Shown one piece after another: positions 33,980 to 45,705 of a DNA stretch of 64,000 bases (positions are counted from its first letter, which is position 1; each line of letters starts with the position of its first letter). The notes beneath the pieces were generated by a model. That model searched no databases. It was not told the DNA's origin and was given only the letters and a program-made list of their open reading frames with translations. This DNA comes from Capniomyces stellatus (lineage: Eukaryota; Kickxellomycota; Harpellomycetes; Harpellales; Legeriomycetaceae). The DNA lies in the NCBI GenBank assembly GCA_001661515.1, contig LUVW01000009.1:134928-198927 (forward strand). Direction: 5' to 3'. A program made the translations under genes and the position numbers.

Positions 33980-35931
33980 CACCTTTCACCTTTATTGCAG
34001 TGGCTATGTTGTTCCAGTGTTATTTGGTTTTAATTATAACACAAAAATCAAAATATACATACATCCAATTTTACAATACTAACTAAAATAGCAATGGCAA
34101 TATTGACGAGTTTCTATGTTAATTTTTTAGACTTTTTTTTTCAAGAGCTGCATGTTTTGATAATCTGTACCGTTTAAGGCAAAGCTTGTTCTAATAAACC
34201 AAGCAGGTCACGTTCACCTAGTTGACTTGATTAGTCTCTGCCCACTACAAGTATATTCTTATTCCAAAACGTATGTTTTTTATATAGTTCCAAGTCTTGC
34301 ACACACACACACTCATAATATACACCAGTGTTGAAATGACAATAAAAGTATATATACAGCTTGTGCAATTTTTCCATAATAGTTTTTATTTTCACCAGCC
34401 ATAATCAGAAATCAGGAATATTTGCATTTTATATACCTGTTACATAGTTTTGCTAACTCAGGCATGCACTGAACCAATAATAGAAATATAACCAGGCTTT
34501 GTTTCCCAGGCTAACCCAGTTTGAATAAGTTCTTTTTTGGAATGTACCAGTTGGGCAACTGTTACTATTCAAGCCGCTCAAGGTATTTATTTTTTATCAT
34601 AATACGATCATACTCAAAAATGAATGTAGCGCCATCAAACCCGAATTTAAAGTAGAAATTCGACCTCCCACCACCCCTCTTTTTAACTTGGGTTTAGCAC
34701 AGCGATTAACAAGTATAGAGCCTTTATTAGTATCTGCGATTCGCTACTAATCGAAGTACGCTAGTTTTGTACAAATTCCTGTACATAGTTGTGGTCGTTA
34801 GATTGTTGTGTTGTTTTAACAGTTTTAATTTAGCTTTCTTTGGAACATTCAGGAATACACGTGTTTTTAAATTCTGCGAGTAGCATAACATTTTCCAGCA
34901 ATAAACCTGATCCCCTAACCCATTTCACCTACTTGTACTACTTATAAAAAAGGAGTATAATGTTGGTTGTGAGTCTCGCGCTGGAAAGCATAGTAGGGCG
35001 ATCAAAGTTAAAATGTATTTACACCATTCCCCCACCTCTTCTACGCCATATCATATTCCAACCAAACAGTTTTTTTTAAAGCTTCGCTAAGTCAGATACA
35101 AGCATATTATATTCATATACATTGAATTAGGCAAAGTAGTAGTTTTAGATCATATTAATTATTTTTGCTTTACGCTAGGAATACAACTGAAAAACAGCAT
35201 CGTTCAACATGAATTAAATGGCTGCAAAGTCCGAAGCTAGAATTCACTTGTGCCACAACATCCAGATTTCGAGTTCCCATAAATCCAAATTTGCACCTTG
35301 GCTGTGCTTTCAATACTGATACAGTTATAACCGGAGTCTGCACCACCTGTAGAAAGGCTACATTTAGTGATATTCCTGGAGCAATAAACCTCCTGAACCT
35401 TCATTTCCTTACTTTAATAAAAAAAACAAATAAGCATCATTTCAATAAAAATAATCAAATAAATAAACATCATAAAAACGGGTTCAATGTCACACGATGA
35501 TTAGGATATCTTGTTTTTTTATCCATCCAAGTTTACTAGACTGTAGCTCAATAGTATCCAAGTTGCTTGTGTGAATGTTAATCCAATTATATTTCTTTGA
35601 TATTGCTTGAAGGGACGTTCCTAATTGTGAGTGTTTTTGCACAATAGACATATTATTAAGTTCTTTCTGCCCAAGTAATGGCTTTTCCTAACTTTGTGCT
35701 AGATCGTTATTGTTGGTACTGTAGCAACGGAGCCAAGAATAATTTTGACATGGAAAAACATTGACTTTGTAAAAAAATCTTGGTATTTATAAGGATAATA
35801 TTATTTGAAAGTTAAAGAGAGTATAGTTTAAATATTAAATATAGTCAAGTTTAGAGGTTGAAAGAATATAGATATCAATTTTGTGTAGCTATTGTAAGCA
35901 AACAAATTTAGAAACCGGAATATAATTAATC
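33980..35931. other. intergenic region between GH81-1 and GH81-2
   Basis: About 2 kb of AT-rich sequence without a supported gene. An (AC)n stretch lies near 34298-34312. I could not find remnants of a further GH81 copy. Confidence 0.55.
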
Positions 35932-38076
35932 TCAGTTGATAGATAACCACCAGAGTGCATTTGTGCGCGAGTTTCCATTGTCATGTTTACTTATTGCTTT
36001 GAGCTGTGAAATTACCGATTCTTTGTCTGACATTGTTCCAGCCATTAGTATAAACCCTTTCCACTCGTCGGCTATCTCTCTGCCACTATCGATAGTTCTG
36101 GATCTAATTGTAGGCCAAGCGGACTTGATCCACCTGCTACTCAGCAATACCGATGTAATCGGGGTAAACGGCAGCATCTGTATCCCATAGATATATTCTG
36201 CATTGCCCCCAAACCAGGTAGTGTATTGGCTGCTTGTTTCCCACAATATCCCAACAATGTAATTACTAGAGAATTCGAGTGAGTATGCCTCTCCTGGACG
36301 TATTCGCCAGTAAAACTGGGATGATCTTATCTCACAGCTTAGTATAGTGTTTAAAGAATCTGCTGCTCTGGTGTCACCTGTGACCAGAGCAAACAAGTAC
36401 GCTCCATAGTACGCATTGACTGACTCGGACGTAGACTCGAGATTTCTGTTTAACTCAAACTCGTATAGCCCGGATGCCCACGAGTGTCCGTCGTAAAAGT
36501 CCATGTTTCTAACTTTTGTAAAGTCGGGATTGTTTCTGTCTAAATTTGCATAGTCCTTTGATATCATTTTTATATAAGGTCCCCATTTGCTTACCCATCT
36601 TGAGTTATCGTTCGCCAAGTGGACAATAACAGCGGCAGTGTATATGAAATATCCAAAATGGAAGTGGTGATCGTTGTATCTGGCACTACCAAAATCCATG
36701 CTACTATCTGCTAAGCTATTTGTTGTCACTATCCCTCTCCATGTTACATCATATTTAAACGCGTTTGGAATGTTGGAGCCAAGCCACCTTTCAAGCGATA
36801 GTTTCAATCCGTCTATTATTCTGCTTGATAACTCTCTGTTTCCAACCTCGTCAGCGATTAGTGCTATCCTAGCCAATCTTGCCATCGCCTTTCCTCTAAA
36901 GTAAACAGAGTTATCCTGGTTGTTTGGGTTGTCTTTTATATCCTCGTAACTCAGACTCTCTTGTATTTCTTTGTAACTGCTGGCTGGAATTGGTTTTTTG
37001 CTTCTGAACTGTATTTTGTTTATATTGGGGTCTTTTAAAACCCTCGTTGATCCCATAACTGGGCCCATTTCGCTTTTTAATGTCCGAAGCTTGTCTAGGC
37101 CGGCTATTTTAGTAACCCCTGAGATTATATCGCTGTGATGTGGCAAAGTAAGCATGATGAGGTTGTTGGGATTGATGTTGTCAAATACTGCGTACTTGTG
37201 AATAGATGATCGATCGGCAAAGTCCACAGATGCTCCAATGTGAACAGTGCTGAAACTTTTTCTGTAAATGGCGTACTTGGATGCAAAATTATCCTTGTTT
37301 TTAAAGTAAACAAATCGTAGAAACCCAGTGAACTTTTCTTGACCGACTAGCTGGCTGCTGTTGGTTTTGACCAAGTTTATTGGGCTAGTATTGAAAATAG
37401 CCCAAGCAGACCCATCATCCATGCTGATAACGTTGCTATCGCCGTCATATTCATTTGAAACGGTAAAGGTACTCTTGCTAAACTCAATCAGAGGAGTCAT
37501 GTTGTCTTACTTTATACTCAAGTAGGGCGAGCCTTTTACAAAGGGCACCTCGATTCCGCCTGAGCGGCCCAAGTTAGAGTCCCACCTATACGTCATTGTC
37601 ATATCGTCAAACGATTTCAGGTATCTGCTCAAAAATCCCTCAACAGCACCAACAGTCCACGTGTCCTGACTAACAAGGGACATTGTCACTTGGGAGGTAG
37701 ATAGACCAGGGTACCAAAAACTCAACCCCGAGTTAATAGTTTTGCATACGTACGGATAAGGCGATATCGGCCTGTCACCGTTATCCAGCACAGTATTCAT
37801 CCACCATTTGTTGGTTGGGTATGGTTCTTTTGTTGACCCCCATAAGTTGCTTGGTTTGTACGGGTTCTCTGCTGTGGAATACAGCATTCCACTCCTCTGG
37901 TTGGCGTTTTGTCTTTTCGTTTGTCTTATTGGTATACTTGCATTAGCTATATAGTTTAATGCGTTGAAGGCTTCATGTCCAACCAGGCTGAATAAGTATG
38001 GCTGCTTAAATGATTTCGCATTGGTAACTAATAGTAACAGTGAAAATGCTATGCTCGAGCACTGTGTTGGCCTCAT
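35932..38076 (-). pseudogene. GH81 endo-beta-1,3-glucanase, copy 2, interrupted by one in-frame stop
   Basis: Reading from the ATG at 38076 gives 189 residues with a signal peptide (MRPTQCSSIAFSLLLLVTNA) and the PYPTNKWWMN motif. A TAA then stands at 37509-37507. The same frame continues to 35932 with 522 further residues from the next ATG, without any frameshift. That part contains the barrel, DGHSWASGL, ESTSESVNAYYG, WETSSQYTTWFG and the C-terminal SRTNALWWL. At the stop the paralogues have Tyr or Phe (SIK-Y-KNS and SIK-F-NQA), so a single TAC to TAA change explains the break. The rest is undamaged, which implies a recent mutation, an allele-specific null, a sequencing error, or splicing around it. 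A GTAAGA donor overlaps the stop, but the only in-frame acceptor would give a 33-nt intron, too short to be likely. Confidence 0.85.
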
Positions 38077-38147
38077 TTTAAATTCACCAAGGGTTTTTGG
38101 GACGATTTGGTATGTATAGAAAGATATGTACGAGATGTTATTTGGTT

Positions 38148-38155
38148 ATTTTATA
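38148..38155 (-). promoter_or_regulatory. TATA box of GH81-2
   Basis: TATAAAAT on the minus strand, about 75 bases before the ATG. Confidence 0.45.
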
Positions 38156-39389
38156 CATAAATGTCTAACTTTGAACTGAGATATAGTATTTTTAAAAAGC
38201 GATTATTCAATAACCGAATATATCAAAACTCACGGGTGCAAACGATAAAGCCTACTTAATAAACTTGTTTATGCTGATTGTGCCTGTTAGCTTATATTAA
38301 TACTTGCACTACAGGTTTAGCATACTACAACTTTGCACTTGCACAAGTTCAATACATATATACTTTACAATGTGCTTCTTTTCTTTCACGCAGACATAAA
38401 GTTGACATCCACTAGGTGCACAGATACCATACGTTAAATTCCAGCTAGAAAGTATACGTATTCAACTAGAAGTTAAAGCAACTCGGAATAAAAACTTGCT
38501 CAAACATCTAATTGATACGTATGGCCTCTCTAGAATAAAATTAACCGCGCGTTTAGAACAATTTGATGGTATAGTGCAAGCGTTATTAAACTCTTTATTG
38601 TATCATTGCTACCGTTACTGTTATTACTGTAAACTTTTAAATCGACTTTACTATACTATACTATACTATACTATACCTTATCTTTGTTTTTGTTTCACCA
38701 TATTTTACTGTTATTGATATTTATCTCTACTTTTATACCACGATTGGGGTTGCGTTATCAATATTAGGGAGCTTTGTTCAAGAGACAAGTGTAGAAGAAC
38801 AATTAGAGCAAGATAATTAGATACGCTAGGTCAGCCAATAAATCAACCAAGTCACAGCATACGTTATAAAACACAAATGGTTACCCTTTAACGTTTAGTG
38901 TATCTTATAATGAACCTATAGTTACATAAACTTTGGTTCGGAACTGAGGATAACTACTGTCTTTTTCTTCTATCTGATTAATCGCTTTCAAGTCATATTT
39001 TTTTGTTTCTGTGTTTATCCACAAAGGCGGCTTGTTATATAACCATATCGGGGAATAGTTAAAAATACGTCACATTGTTACTATTTACAGTTTTAATTGT
39101 GGGCGTGTGTGGGAGTGATTATGTCTTGTAGAATCTGCCTATTCAATACCATTGCTTGATGGCGAGTCGAGTGATTCACTAACAGGCACAAACTGTTGTA
39201 ATAAATAAATATGTAAGCACTTTATTTGGATAAATCATCTAAAGCATAACGTATATATGAATATATTTAGGCGTAGGTGTAGATGTAGGTGTAAGCGTGC
39301 TACTAAATTGCGCAATTAACATGGCTGTCGTCGGTTTAGTCAAGATATGCTGCTATTCCTATTATTAACCCAAACGACATTCAAGCAGG
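38156..39389. other. intergenic region between GH81-2 and GH81-3
   Basis: No gene. A (CTATA)5 microsatellite is at 38651-38675. Confidence 0.6.
38651..38675. repeat. (CTATA)5 microsatellite
   Basis: Five perfect five-base units. Confidence 0.9.
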
Positions 39390-41402
39390 CTAACAAAGTG
39401 ACAACCACCACAAGGCGTTACTCCTAGAGCTTCCATTGTCATGATAGGCAATGGCCCTGATAGCAGAGCTGGTATTGTCTTTATCAACAATTGCACCAGC
39501 CATTAGAATAAGTTCCTTCCACTCATCAGACATTTGTCTTCCGCTTCCTACTGTTCTTTCCCTAATCGTTGGCCATGCTTCTCTTAGCCAGTTTGGATCC
39601 AGCAGGGCAAACGTGATGGGGGTAAATGGCAACATCTGGATTCCATATATATACTCTGCGTTGTTTCCAAACCATGTTGTATACTGGGCGCTGGTTTCCC
39701 ATAATATTCCGACAATATAATTTTTAGCAAATACGTTTGGATAAATGCCATTTAGTTTTGTTTGCCAGTAAAATTGCGAAGATCGGATTTCACTCGTAAG
39801 GAGAATGTTGTACGTATTAGCTTTCACAGAATCGCCAACAGCAAGGGCAAATAGGTATGCTCCGTAGTAGGCGTTTACTGCTTCAGATGTCGACTCCTGG
39901 TTTCTATTCAGTCCAAACATAAATAGCCCACTAGCCCATGAATGACCATCGTATAAATCCATGTTTCTGTACTTTGTAAACGCATAGTTGTACGGGTCTA
40001 CATTTACATAGTCGTTTATTAGCGCGTATACGTTGTTTTTCCATTGACCAAGCCATTGGTCTCTGTCTGAAGCCAACTTGCCGATTACTGCTGCTGCATA
40101 AACGTGGTATCCGTAGTGGTAGTGATGGTCGTTGTATCTAGCGTTTCCAAAATCCGCACCGTTATCCGCCAGGCTTTGAGTAGTGCAAAGACCACCCCAT
40201 GTGGTGTCGTATTTGATTGGATTTGATATAGAAGAGCTTAGCCACAGCTCAACTGATGGCTTCATATTGCTAATAGCACTGTCTCTAATGTTGTAGCTGC
40301 CAACCTCGTCGGCAATAAGAGCTATCCTGGCCAGTCTTGCTAGCGATTTCCCTCTAAAGTAAACAGAAGGGTCTTGGCTGTTTGGTGCATCAACTATATG
40401 CTCATTATTTAAACACTCAATTATTTCCTCTTTGCTGCTTTCGGGCACGGCCTTGGTATGTCTAAACTGGATCATGTTCAAGTTTGGGTCCTTCAATGTC
40501 CATGTTGACCCTACTACGGGCGTCATTGTGCCTTTTAGAGTTCTGTAAACTTGAAGATCCGTTATTTTTGTTACTTCAGAGAGAATGTCCATATGGTGAG
40601 GCAAAGCCAGCATCAGCAATTCTTCACGCTGGGTTGTATCTGATGTCTGAAAGCTGAACCTCATGGCTCCTTCAGCATAGTTTACTGTTGCTCCTGTAGG
40701 AACAGCTTTATAAGCACTTTCAAGCATTTTATAATGGCTGTCGTATCTGGAATTGTCCGGAAAGTAAGCAAACCGAACGTACCCAGAGTACGCACCCTCT
40801 CCAACAACTTCTCCTGATTGAGATGTTCTAAACGTGAATGGCGTGGTAGTAAAAGCGGCCCACCTCTTTCCATTATCAATATCGAATACTGTGCATGTGT
40901 TTGACTCGTTTCGCACTGAATTTACTATCCTTCCTCCTCCATACGAGAGAACCGGTGTGGCCTGATTAAACTTGATGGAAAAGAATGGGTTTCCTTTGAC
41001 AAAAGGGACATTGAAGCTGCGGCCAGGTGTAAACGAAGACCACTCATAAGTGACGCTGAGGTCATCAAATCTCAGAACCTGCCTAGACGCTATTGATTCT
41101 CTGGATGTTACCGACCACTCGCTTAATGTACTCATGGTTACAGATACATCTGATGGGGACGCTTCTGGGTACCAGAACGAGATACCCTGCTGTGTAGCTT
41201 TGGTGATGTATGGATATGTGTATATAGGCTGATCCCCAGTTTCCAACACCAAGTTCATCCACCACTTGTTTGTAGGATATGGAGCTTTGATCTGTCCCCA
41301 AAACCTGGTTGGTGTATAGTTATTCTGTGCTTCGGCATAGGGAACCCCTGCAGCCATAGTTTCTACCGCGTTTTCGTCCTTCGATTTTACGTTGGCGTCC
41401 AT
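39390..41402 (-). CDS. GH81 endo-beta-1,3-glucanase, copy 3, no signal peptide
   Basis: The single exon encodes 670 residues. All GH81 landmarks are intact: PYPTNKWWMNLV, DFGNARYNDHHYHYGYHVYAAAV, DGHSWASGL (about 484), ESTSEAVNAYYG (about 501), WETSAQYTTWFG, MLPFTPITFALL and SRSNALWWLSLC. The N-terminus (MDANVKSKDENAVETM) is hydrophilic, and there is no convincing upstream exon encoding a signal sequence. It may therefore be a cytosolic form, as yeast Eng2/Acf2 is, or it may leave the cell by another route. It shares the Arg/Lys-poor, Asn/Tyr-rich barrel with the other two copies and the same orientation, which points to tandem duplication. Confidence 0.94.
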   Translation of the reverse strand: MDANVKSKDENAVETMAAGVPYAEAQNNYTPTRFWGQIKAPYPTNKWWMNLVLETGDQPIYTYPYITKATQQGISFWYPEASPSDVSVTMSTLSEWSVTSRESIASRQVLRFDDLSVTYEWSSFTPGRSFNVPFVKGNPFFSIKFNQATPVLSYGGGRIVNSVRNESNTCTVFDIDNGKRWAAFTTTPFTFRTSQSGEVVGEGAYSGYVRFAYFPDNSRYDSHYKMLESAYKAVPTGATVNYAEGAMRFSFQTSDTTQREELLMLALPHHMDILSEVTKITDLQVYRTLKGTMTPVVGSTWTLKDPNLNMIQFRHTKAVPESSKEEIIECLNNEHIVDAPNSQDPSVYFRGKSLARLARIALIADEVGSYNIRDSAISNMKPSVELWLSSSISNPIKYDTTWGGLCTTQSLADNGADFGNARYNDHHYHYGYHVYAAAVIGKLASDRDQWLGQWKNNVYALINDYVNVDPYNYAFTKYRNMDLYDGHSWASGLFMFGLNRNQESTSEAVNAYYGAYLFALAVGDSVKANTYNILLTSEIRSSQFYWQTKLNGIYPNVFAKNYIVGILWETSAQYTTWFGNNAEYIYGIQMLPFTPITFALLDPNWLREAWPTIRERTVGSGRQMSDEWKELILMAGAIVDKDNTSSAIRAIAYHDNGSSRSNALWWLSLC

Positions 41403-41585
41403 AGTTTCCTCAATAATTTAATTTAGTTTTACAATAAACTGCTATGTCGTGGTTACAATATTTTTTATTATGATATGTTTATAATTAACTCTGTGTCTAT
41501 AATTAATTGGCTCGGTTAACTTTCTGGCTAATTGATTGTATAAAGCATGTTATTAAACTTTTTTTGGTTCTGGGTTTACCAAAGA

Positions 41586-41594
41586 GTATTTATA
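41586..41594 (-). promoter_or_regulatory. TATA box of GH81-3
   Basis: TATAAATAC on the minus strand, about 190 bases before the ATG. Confidence 0.45.
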
Positions 41595-43064
41595 CTGATG
41601 ATTTTGATTTTTGATTTTTAGTTTTTGTTTCCTGTTTCCTGTTTCTTGCTTTTGCTTTATTTCCTTACTCATTTCATTTTACTCTTTTACGTGTTTACTT
41701 TAGAAATCAATTTGAAAAGTCAACAATACTGTGTTTCAAACACGTTGAATAGTCGTGGTCAGTAAAAGTATTCCCAAGTATAAACAGCACACAAATGGAG
41801 TTTGAATTTGGCTTAGTGTAAATCCATTTGACTTCATGGACTTTAAACTTTGCAATATTGAGACAGCTCAAGTGATAGACGACAGTGAGCGGCAATGTTT
41901 TGTCCTAACCATATACTTGTGAGAAAATAGCAAACATCCAAGTCGCGGAAGCTATTTGGCTAGCACAAAAGCATGATTTATACACTGCTTAGTAAATTTT
42001 TTGTTTTATTACTTCCTAAATGCAATTAATGAGTAAGAAGCTGGATCTGTCAGATTGTGTATTTAAACGTGATTAGATGTGATATGTTGCTCAACTGACA
42101 ATATCACTGATGTGAATCTTCCATACCAATATTCATTTTCGGTTTGTATAAACAGTGATACATTGTTATAAATTGAGATTGATTGTAAGGTATTTCTTTT
42201 AAAAACTAAGGAGTTGTTCATTAACCTTTCTTACCAACATCAGTCTGGCCAAATACAGATTTAATTGGCGTAAACAAATAAAAATAGATGGATGGCTTTA
42301 AAGCAACGGAGGTATAAATATGTTTTTTTAACGCTGAAGTTAAAAATTGCATTTCAATGTCAATAAAAATAAATAAATTCTGGTGCAGTCTATTTGTCGA
42401 CAAATTAACATTCCACAAAACTACTAGGCAAAATCCATGAGAAAATTGAATCAGATTTATTTCCCAAACCAATTGACGAACATTGGACTGATTGTTACTT
42501 TTACAAAGTAATTGATATTTTATAACGGAAATGCGGATGAAAATAAGAAATGACTATGGGAACGAAATCAGTTAATTGTGCCACAAGAATATATATAGGG
42601 GATACCGGTGTTTACAGAGCCATACTATACCACAGACGGGACTAACCGAACCAAACCTACATTATAGCACTCCCACTTGCTCAAAGTTGGAGTGTATATA
42701 GGCTTGATAAATAGAGAATGTCATGTACACAGACAAGATAAAAATAGTGAAATGTTGATACCAGTGTCAGATAATACGACGTTGGTGGGCCGTGGACTAC
42801 AGAGTAAACGGGTCGCATTAGGCTAAATATCAGAAATACAGGTGTCCATATTCCACAATCAACCAAAAAAAAAAAAATAGTAACTAAAATTGCACTGGGT
42901 GTATCAATATTTTATTAGCAGAGAAAGACAAAATTTGAAATAAGTAAAGGTGTAGCAAACAAACCAAGTAAAAGGTTGTAATAGGAAAGCCACTTTTTGT
43001 TTTCTTTTTGTTTTCCTTCTTTATCATTATATTGAGAGGAATATAAGTATGTATGGTGGGTAGA
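41595..43064. other. intergenic region between GH81-3 and PEX12
   Basis: AT-rich, with only short open frames lacking protein character. No RNA gene seen. Confidence 0.55.
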
Positions 43065-44987
43065 TTAACTATTAACAGAGTACATTTTGACAATCTGGTT
43101 TACAGATGCGGGTTTTAAAGTAATAGGACACCTTGCGTTTTCACCAACATAACTGTGTATGCAGGGGTAACAAAAAACGTAGCCGGACGGAATAGTAGCA
43201 ACGTTAGTTCTTTTCTTCAAGCAGATTGGACAAACTGTGGTGTCGGCTGGCAGCTCAATTCCATCAGGGTGAGGCTGAAATCAAATAAGAAAAAACATTT
43301 TTGTGTGTGTTAAAACAAGGAATGGTATGGTGTACGAGTTGTAAGAAGGCGTGTATGCAAGCCCATTTCAGGTTGAGTTGGACTGTAGTATATGTTTAGG
43401 TGGTTCAAAATTTTTATATTTCCACCCATTTTATTTCTAGAATGGCAATTAAATAAATACACTTACTAGATTTACTTTTGGTGGTGGTGGGATGTTGTTT
43501 TGACGAGACGATTTGTAGAAATCGGACTTGTACCACCAATCCAAAAACTTGTAAAAGAAAATAGACATTGGAAGTAGCAGTTTCAAACCATCAAAGGCTT
43601 TTCCGATCGAAGCAAATACAGCACTTCGGATAAACTGGGCCCAAGATCCGTTGTTTTCTGCCAACAGCTGCGAGTAGCTTGAGCTCATTGTCTTTTGCTC
43701 AACCGCCCTCTAAGACCATAGTCATTGGAGGTTTTAATTTTTGTTTTTGTTTTTATTTTTACAAAGAACCCGAAAAGTCAAAATCAATATCAAATAAATT
43801 TACTGCCAGATTAAGCTGCCATGTTACAGAACCAAATAGTGCTATGCGTATGCGCATGTGTATATTATAGATATTAAGCTTACGTAATCTGCAGCGGACA
43901 TTCGCCGATACCGCAACCCCAAAAGCTGAAGAGTGAACGAGGAATATTCTGTTTTGTTAAACATGTATAGTACATAATACATAAACTTTGTTATGTTTGA
44001 CACAAAAACGGCTGCTGGGTAGTACTTTAAAAACAAGTTTTTCAGGGATTCCTATAGTAACAAAGTATACGATAATTTAGAGTATGTCACTTCAACACAG
44101 AGTCTCCTTTCTAAAAAGAAAAGATAAATAAAAAAAAGAAACGATGGATTGAAGTAAAACTCTTACAATAAGCTTTTCTGAGTTTGTTAGCGGCTGATCA
44201 GAATCTGCCGAGGGCCTAGCAAACATCCTAGATGCCACACTACCCCCCAAGTTTTCGTACAATTGGTCTGCTCGTTTTTGAGCCCACGGAATAGCAACCT
44301 AATTATAAAAGACAAAGAAAAACAAAGCCAATTAATTGCTATAATGACCGCACTGATCCTCATTATACATAATGCAGGGTTTTATGTACTGTATGCCAGT
44401 ATTTAGCATCACTGTATCAAAAAAAAAACACGTAAATATGTCTAGCTAATAAAGCGCAATCGAAACCTGTAGAAAAGCTGAAGAAATGATGTTTAGATTG
44501 GTGAGGTTTTTGGAGCCATTTATGGATTTAACTCGTTCGCGTTTAATTCCAAAAAAGTGTTCAGAAAAAGATCCGCCGTTGACTGAAAAATAATGTTTTT
44601 CCACAAAAAACATTATTGCTGCAAACCATTCCTCGTGGCGGTTCAGAATTCTTATCAGGTACCTAGGGTATCTGTGTGCATACACCTAAGAAATAGCACA
44701 TTCAAACGGCATTAGTAAAGCTATCAAGCGTAAGTAAAAGTGTTGATTGGGTTGTTGAATTCAACCGAATAATTTGTTCCTGCAACGCTTTTTATTACAC
44801 ATAATTGACAAGAAATTTATAGGAAATAAGCAAAAAGGTAATAATAACGGGGAAATGTTCAAGTTACCGAAGTAAAGTGTCGAATCGCAGGTTCTAGCAC
44901 ATCATTCAGCTTATGCTGTGCAACTATTTCAAACAGAGATGCCTTCAATGCATCTTCACCTCCAACCACATCGCTCATGAACTCCAT
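43065..44987 (-). CDS. PEX12: peroxin-12, RING subunit of the peroxisomal import ubiquitin ligase
   Basis: Pex12 forms, with Pex2 and Pex10, the membrane ligase that ubiquitinates the import receptor Pex5. Six exons join in phase 0 throughout: 44987-44868, 44685-44467, 44298-44167, 44051-43884, 43709-43467 and 43274-43065, giving 363 residues (human PEX12 has 359). The N-terminus MEFMSDV...ASLFEIVAQHKLNDVLEPAIRH and YAHRYPRYLIRILNRHEEWFA are family signatures. Hydrophobic segments follow (for example YYVLYMF and LLLPMSIFFYKFLDWW). The C-terminal atypical RING has only part of the zinc ligands (CPICLKKRTN...GYVFCYPCIHSYVGENARCPI), as is typical of Pex12. Every exon boundary falls between codons. 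Confidence 0.95.
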
Positions 44988-45705
44988 CCTGGAGAATGCT
45001 CTTCAGCTTGATATGTTTTTCGCTTTAAACCGTTTTCTTGCAAAAAGTAAAAGTAAAAGGGATAAATATTAATAAAAAACAAAACGTTTGAGCATTTATA
45101 TTAAGAATTGAGAACAAGGTGTATATTTTTGACTATAAAACTGAATGCTAGTAAAGTTTTGCTCAAGGAGAGTAGAGTAGGGGGGGGAGGTTAAGTAGGG
45201 TTTAATAGTTAAAGTTATAAATACCCCAAATGTGGGTTGATTTGGTATTGGGATTTCAGGCTTTAAAAGAAATGAAATCAATCAATTAATTGTTTCAAAA
45301 TCAAACTTGGAAATATTGACGAGATTTGGAATCTGTTTTATGATATTTCTGTTTTTGATTTTTATTTAATGAGATACAAAGCATCTTGTAGCAAATTAAA
45401 TCGAGCTATTTATTCCATAAAAATATTGGTATACCTACGGAACAAACGGAATCAACAGGGTAGACACTGGCTTAATCTTGACGCAAGTCGAGGTAAGCTA
45501 CAAGTGCAAAGCACAGAAGGACTGTGATAAAACGACACAGTAGTTTCAAATAAAGAAACATATTTGTATATTGTATACGAGTTTGACGCTCACGTTTAAT
45601 CGATTATTTAATTGTATTAATCAACAAAATAACTATAAAGAGTAAGTATGGAATACATTTAGTTTATTTAGATTAAAATTAAAAAGTTGATGTGGAAATG
45701 AGACT
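44988..45705. other. intergenic region between PEX12 and the PROPPIN gene
   Basis: About 720 bases holding the PEX12 promoter and the 3' flank of the PROPPIN gene. A G8 run lies near 45181. No gene. Confidence 0.55.

Noticed and set aside
37470..37506. A 33-nt intron removing the GH81-2 stop
   Set aside because: The donor GTAAGA is good and the frame would be kept, but the shortest intron I could define elsewhere in the window is 92 nt and the segment aligns with paralogue coding sequence, so a nonsense change is simpler.
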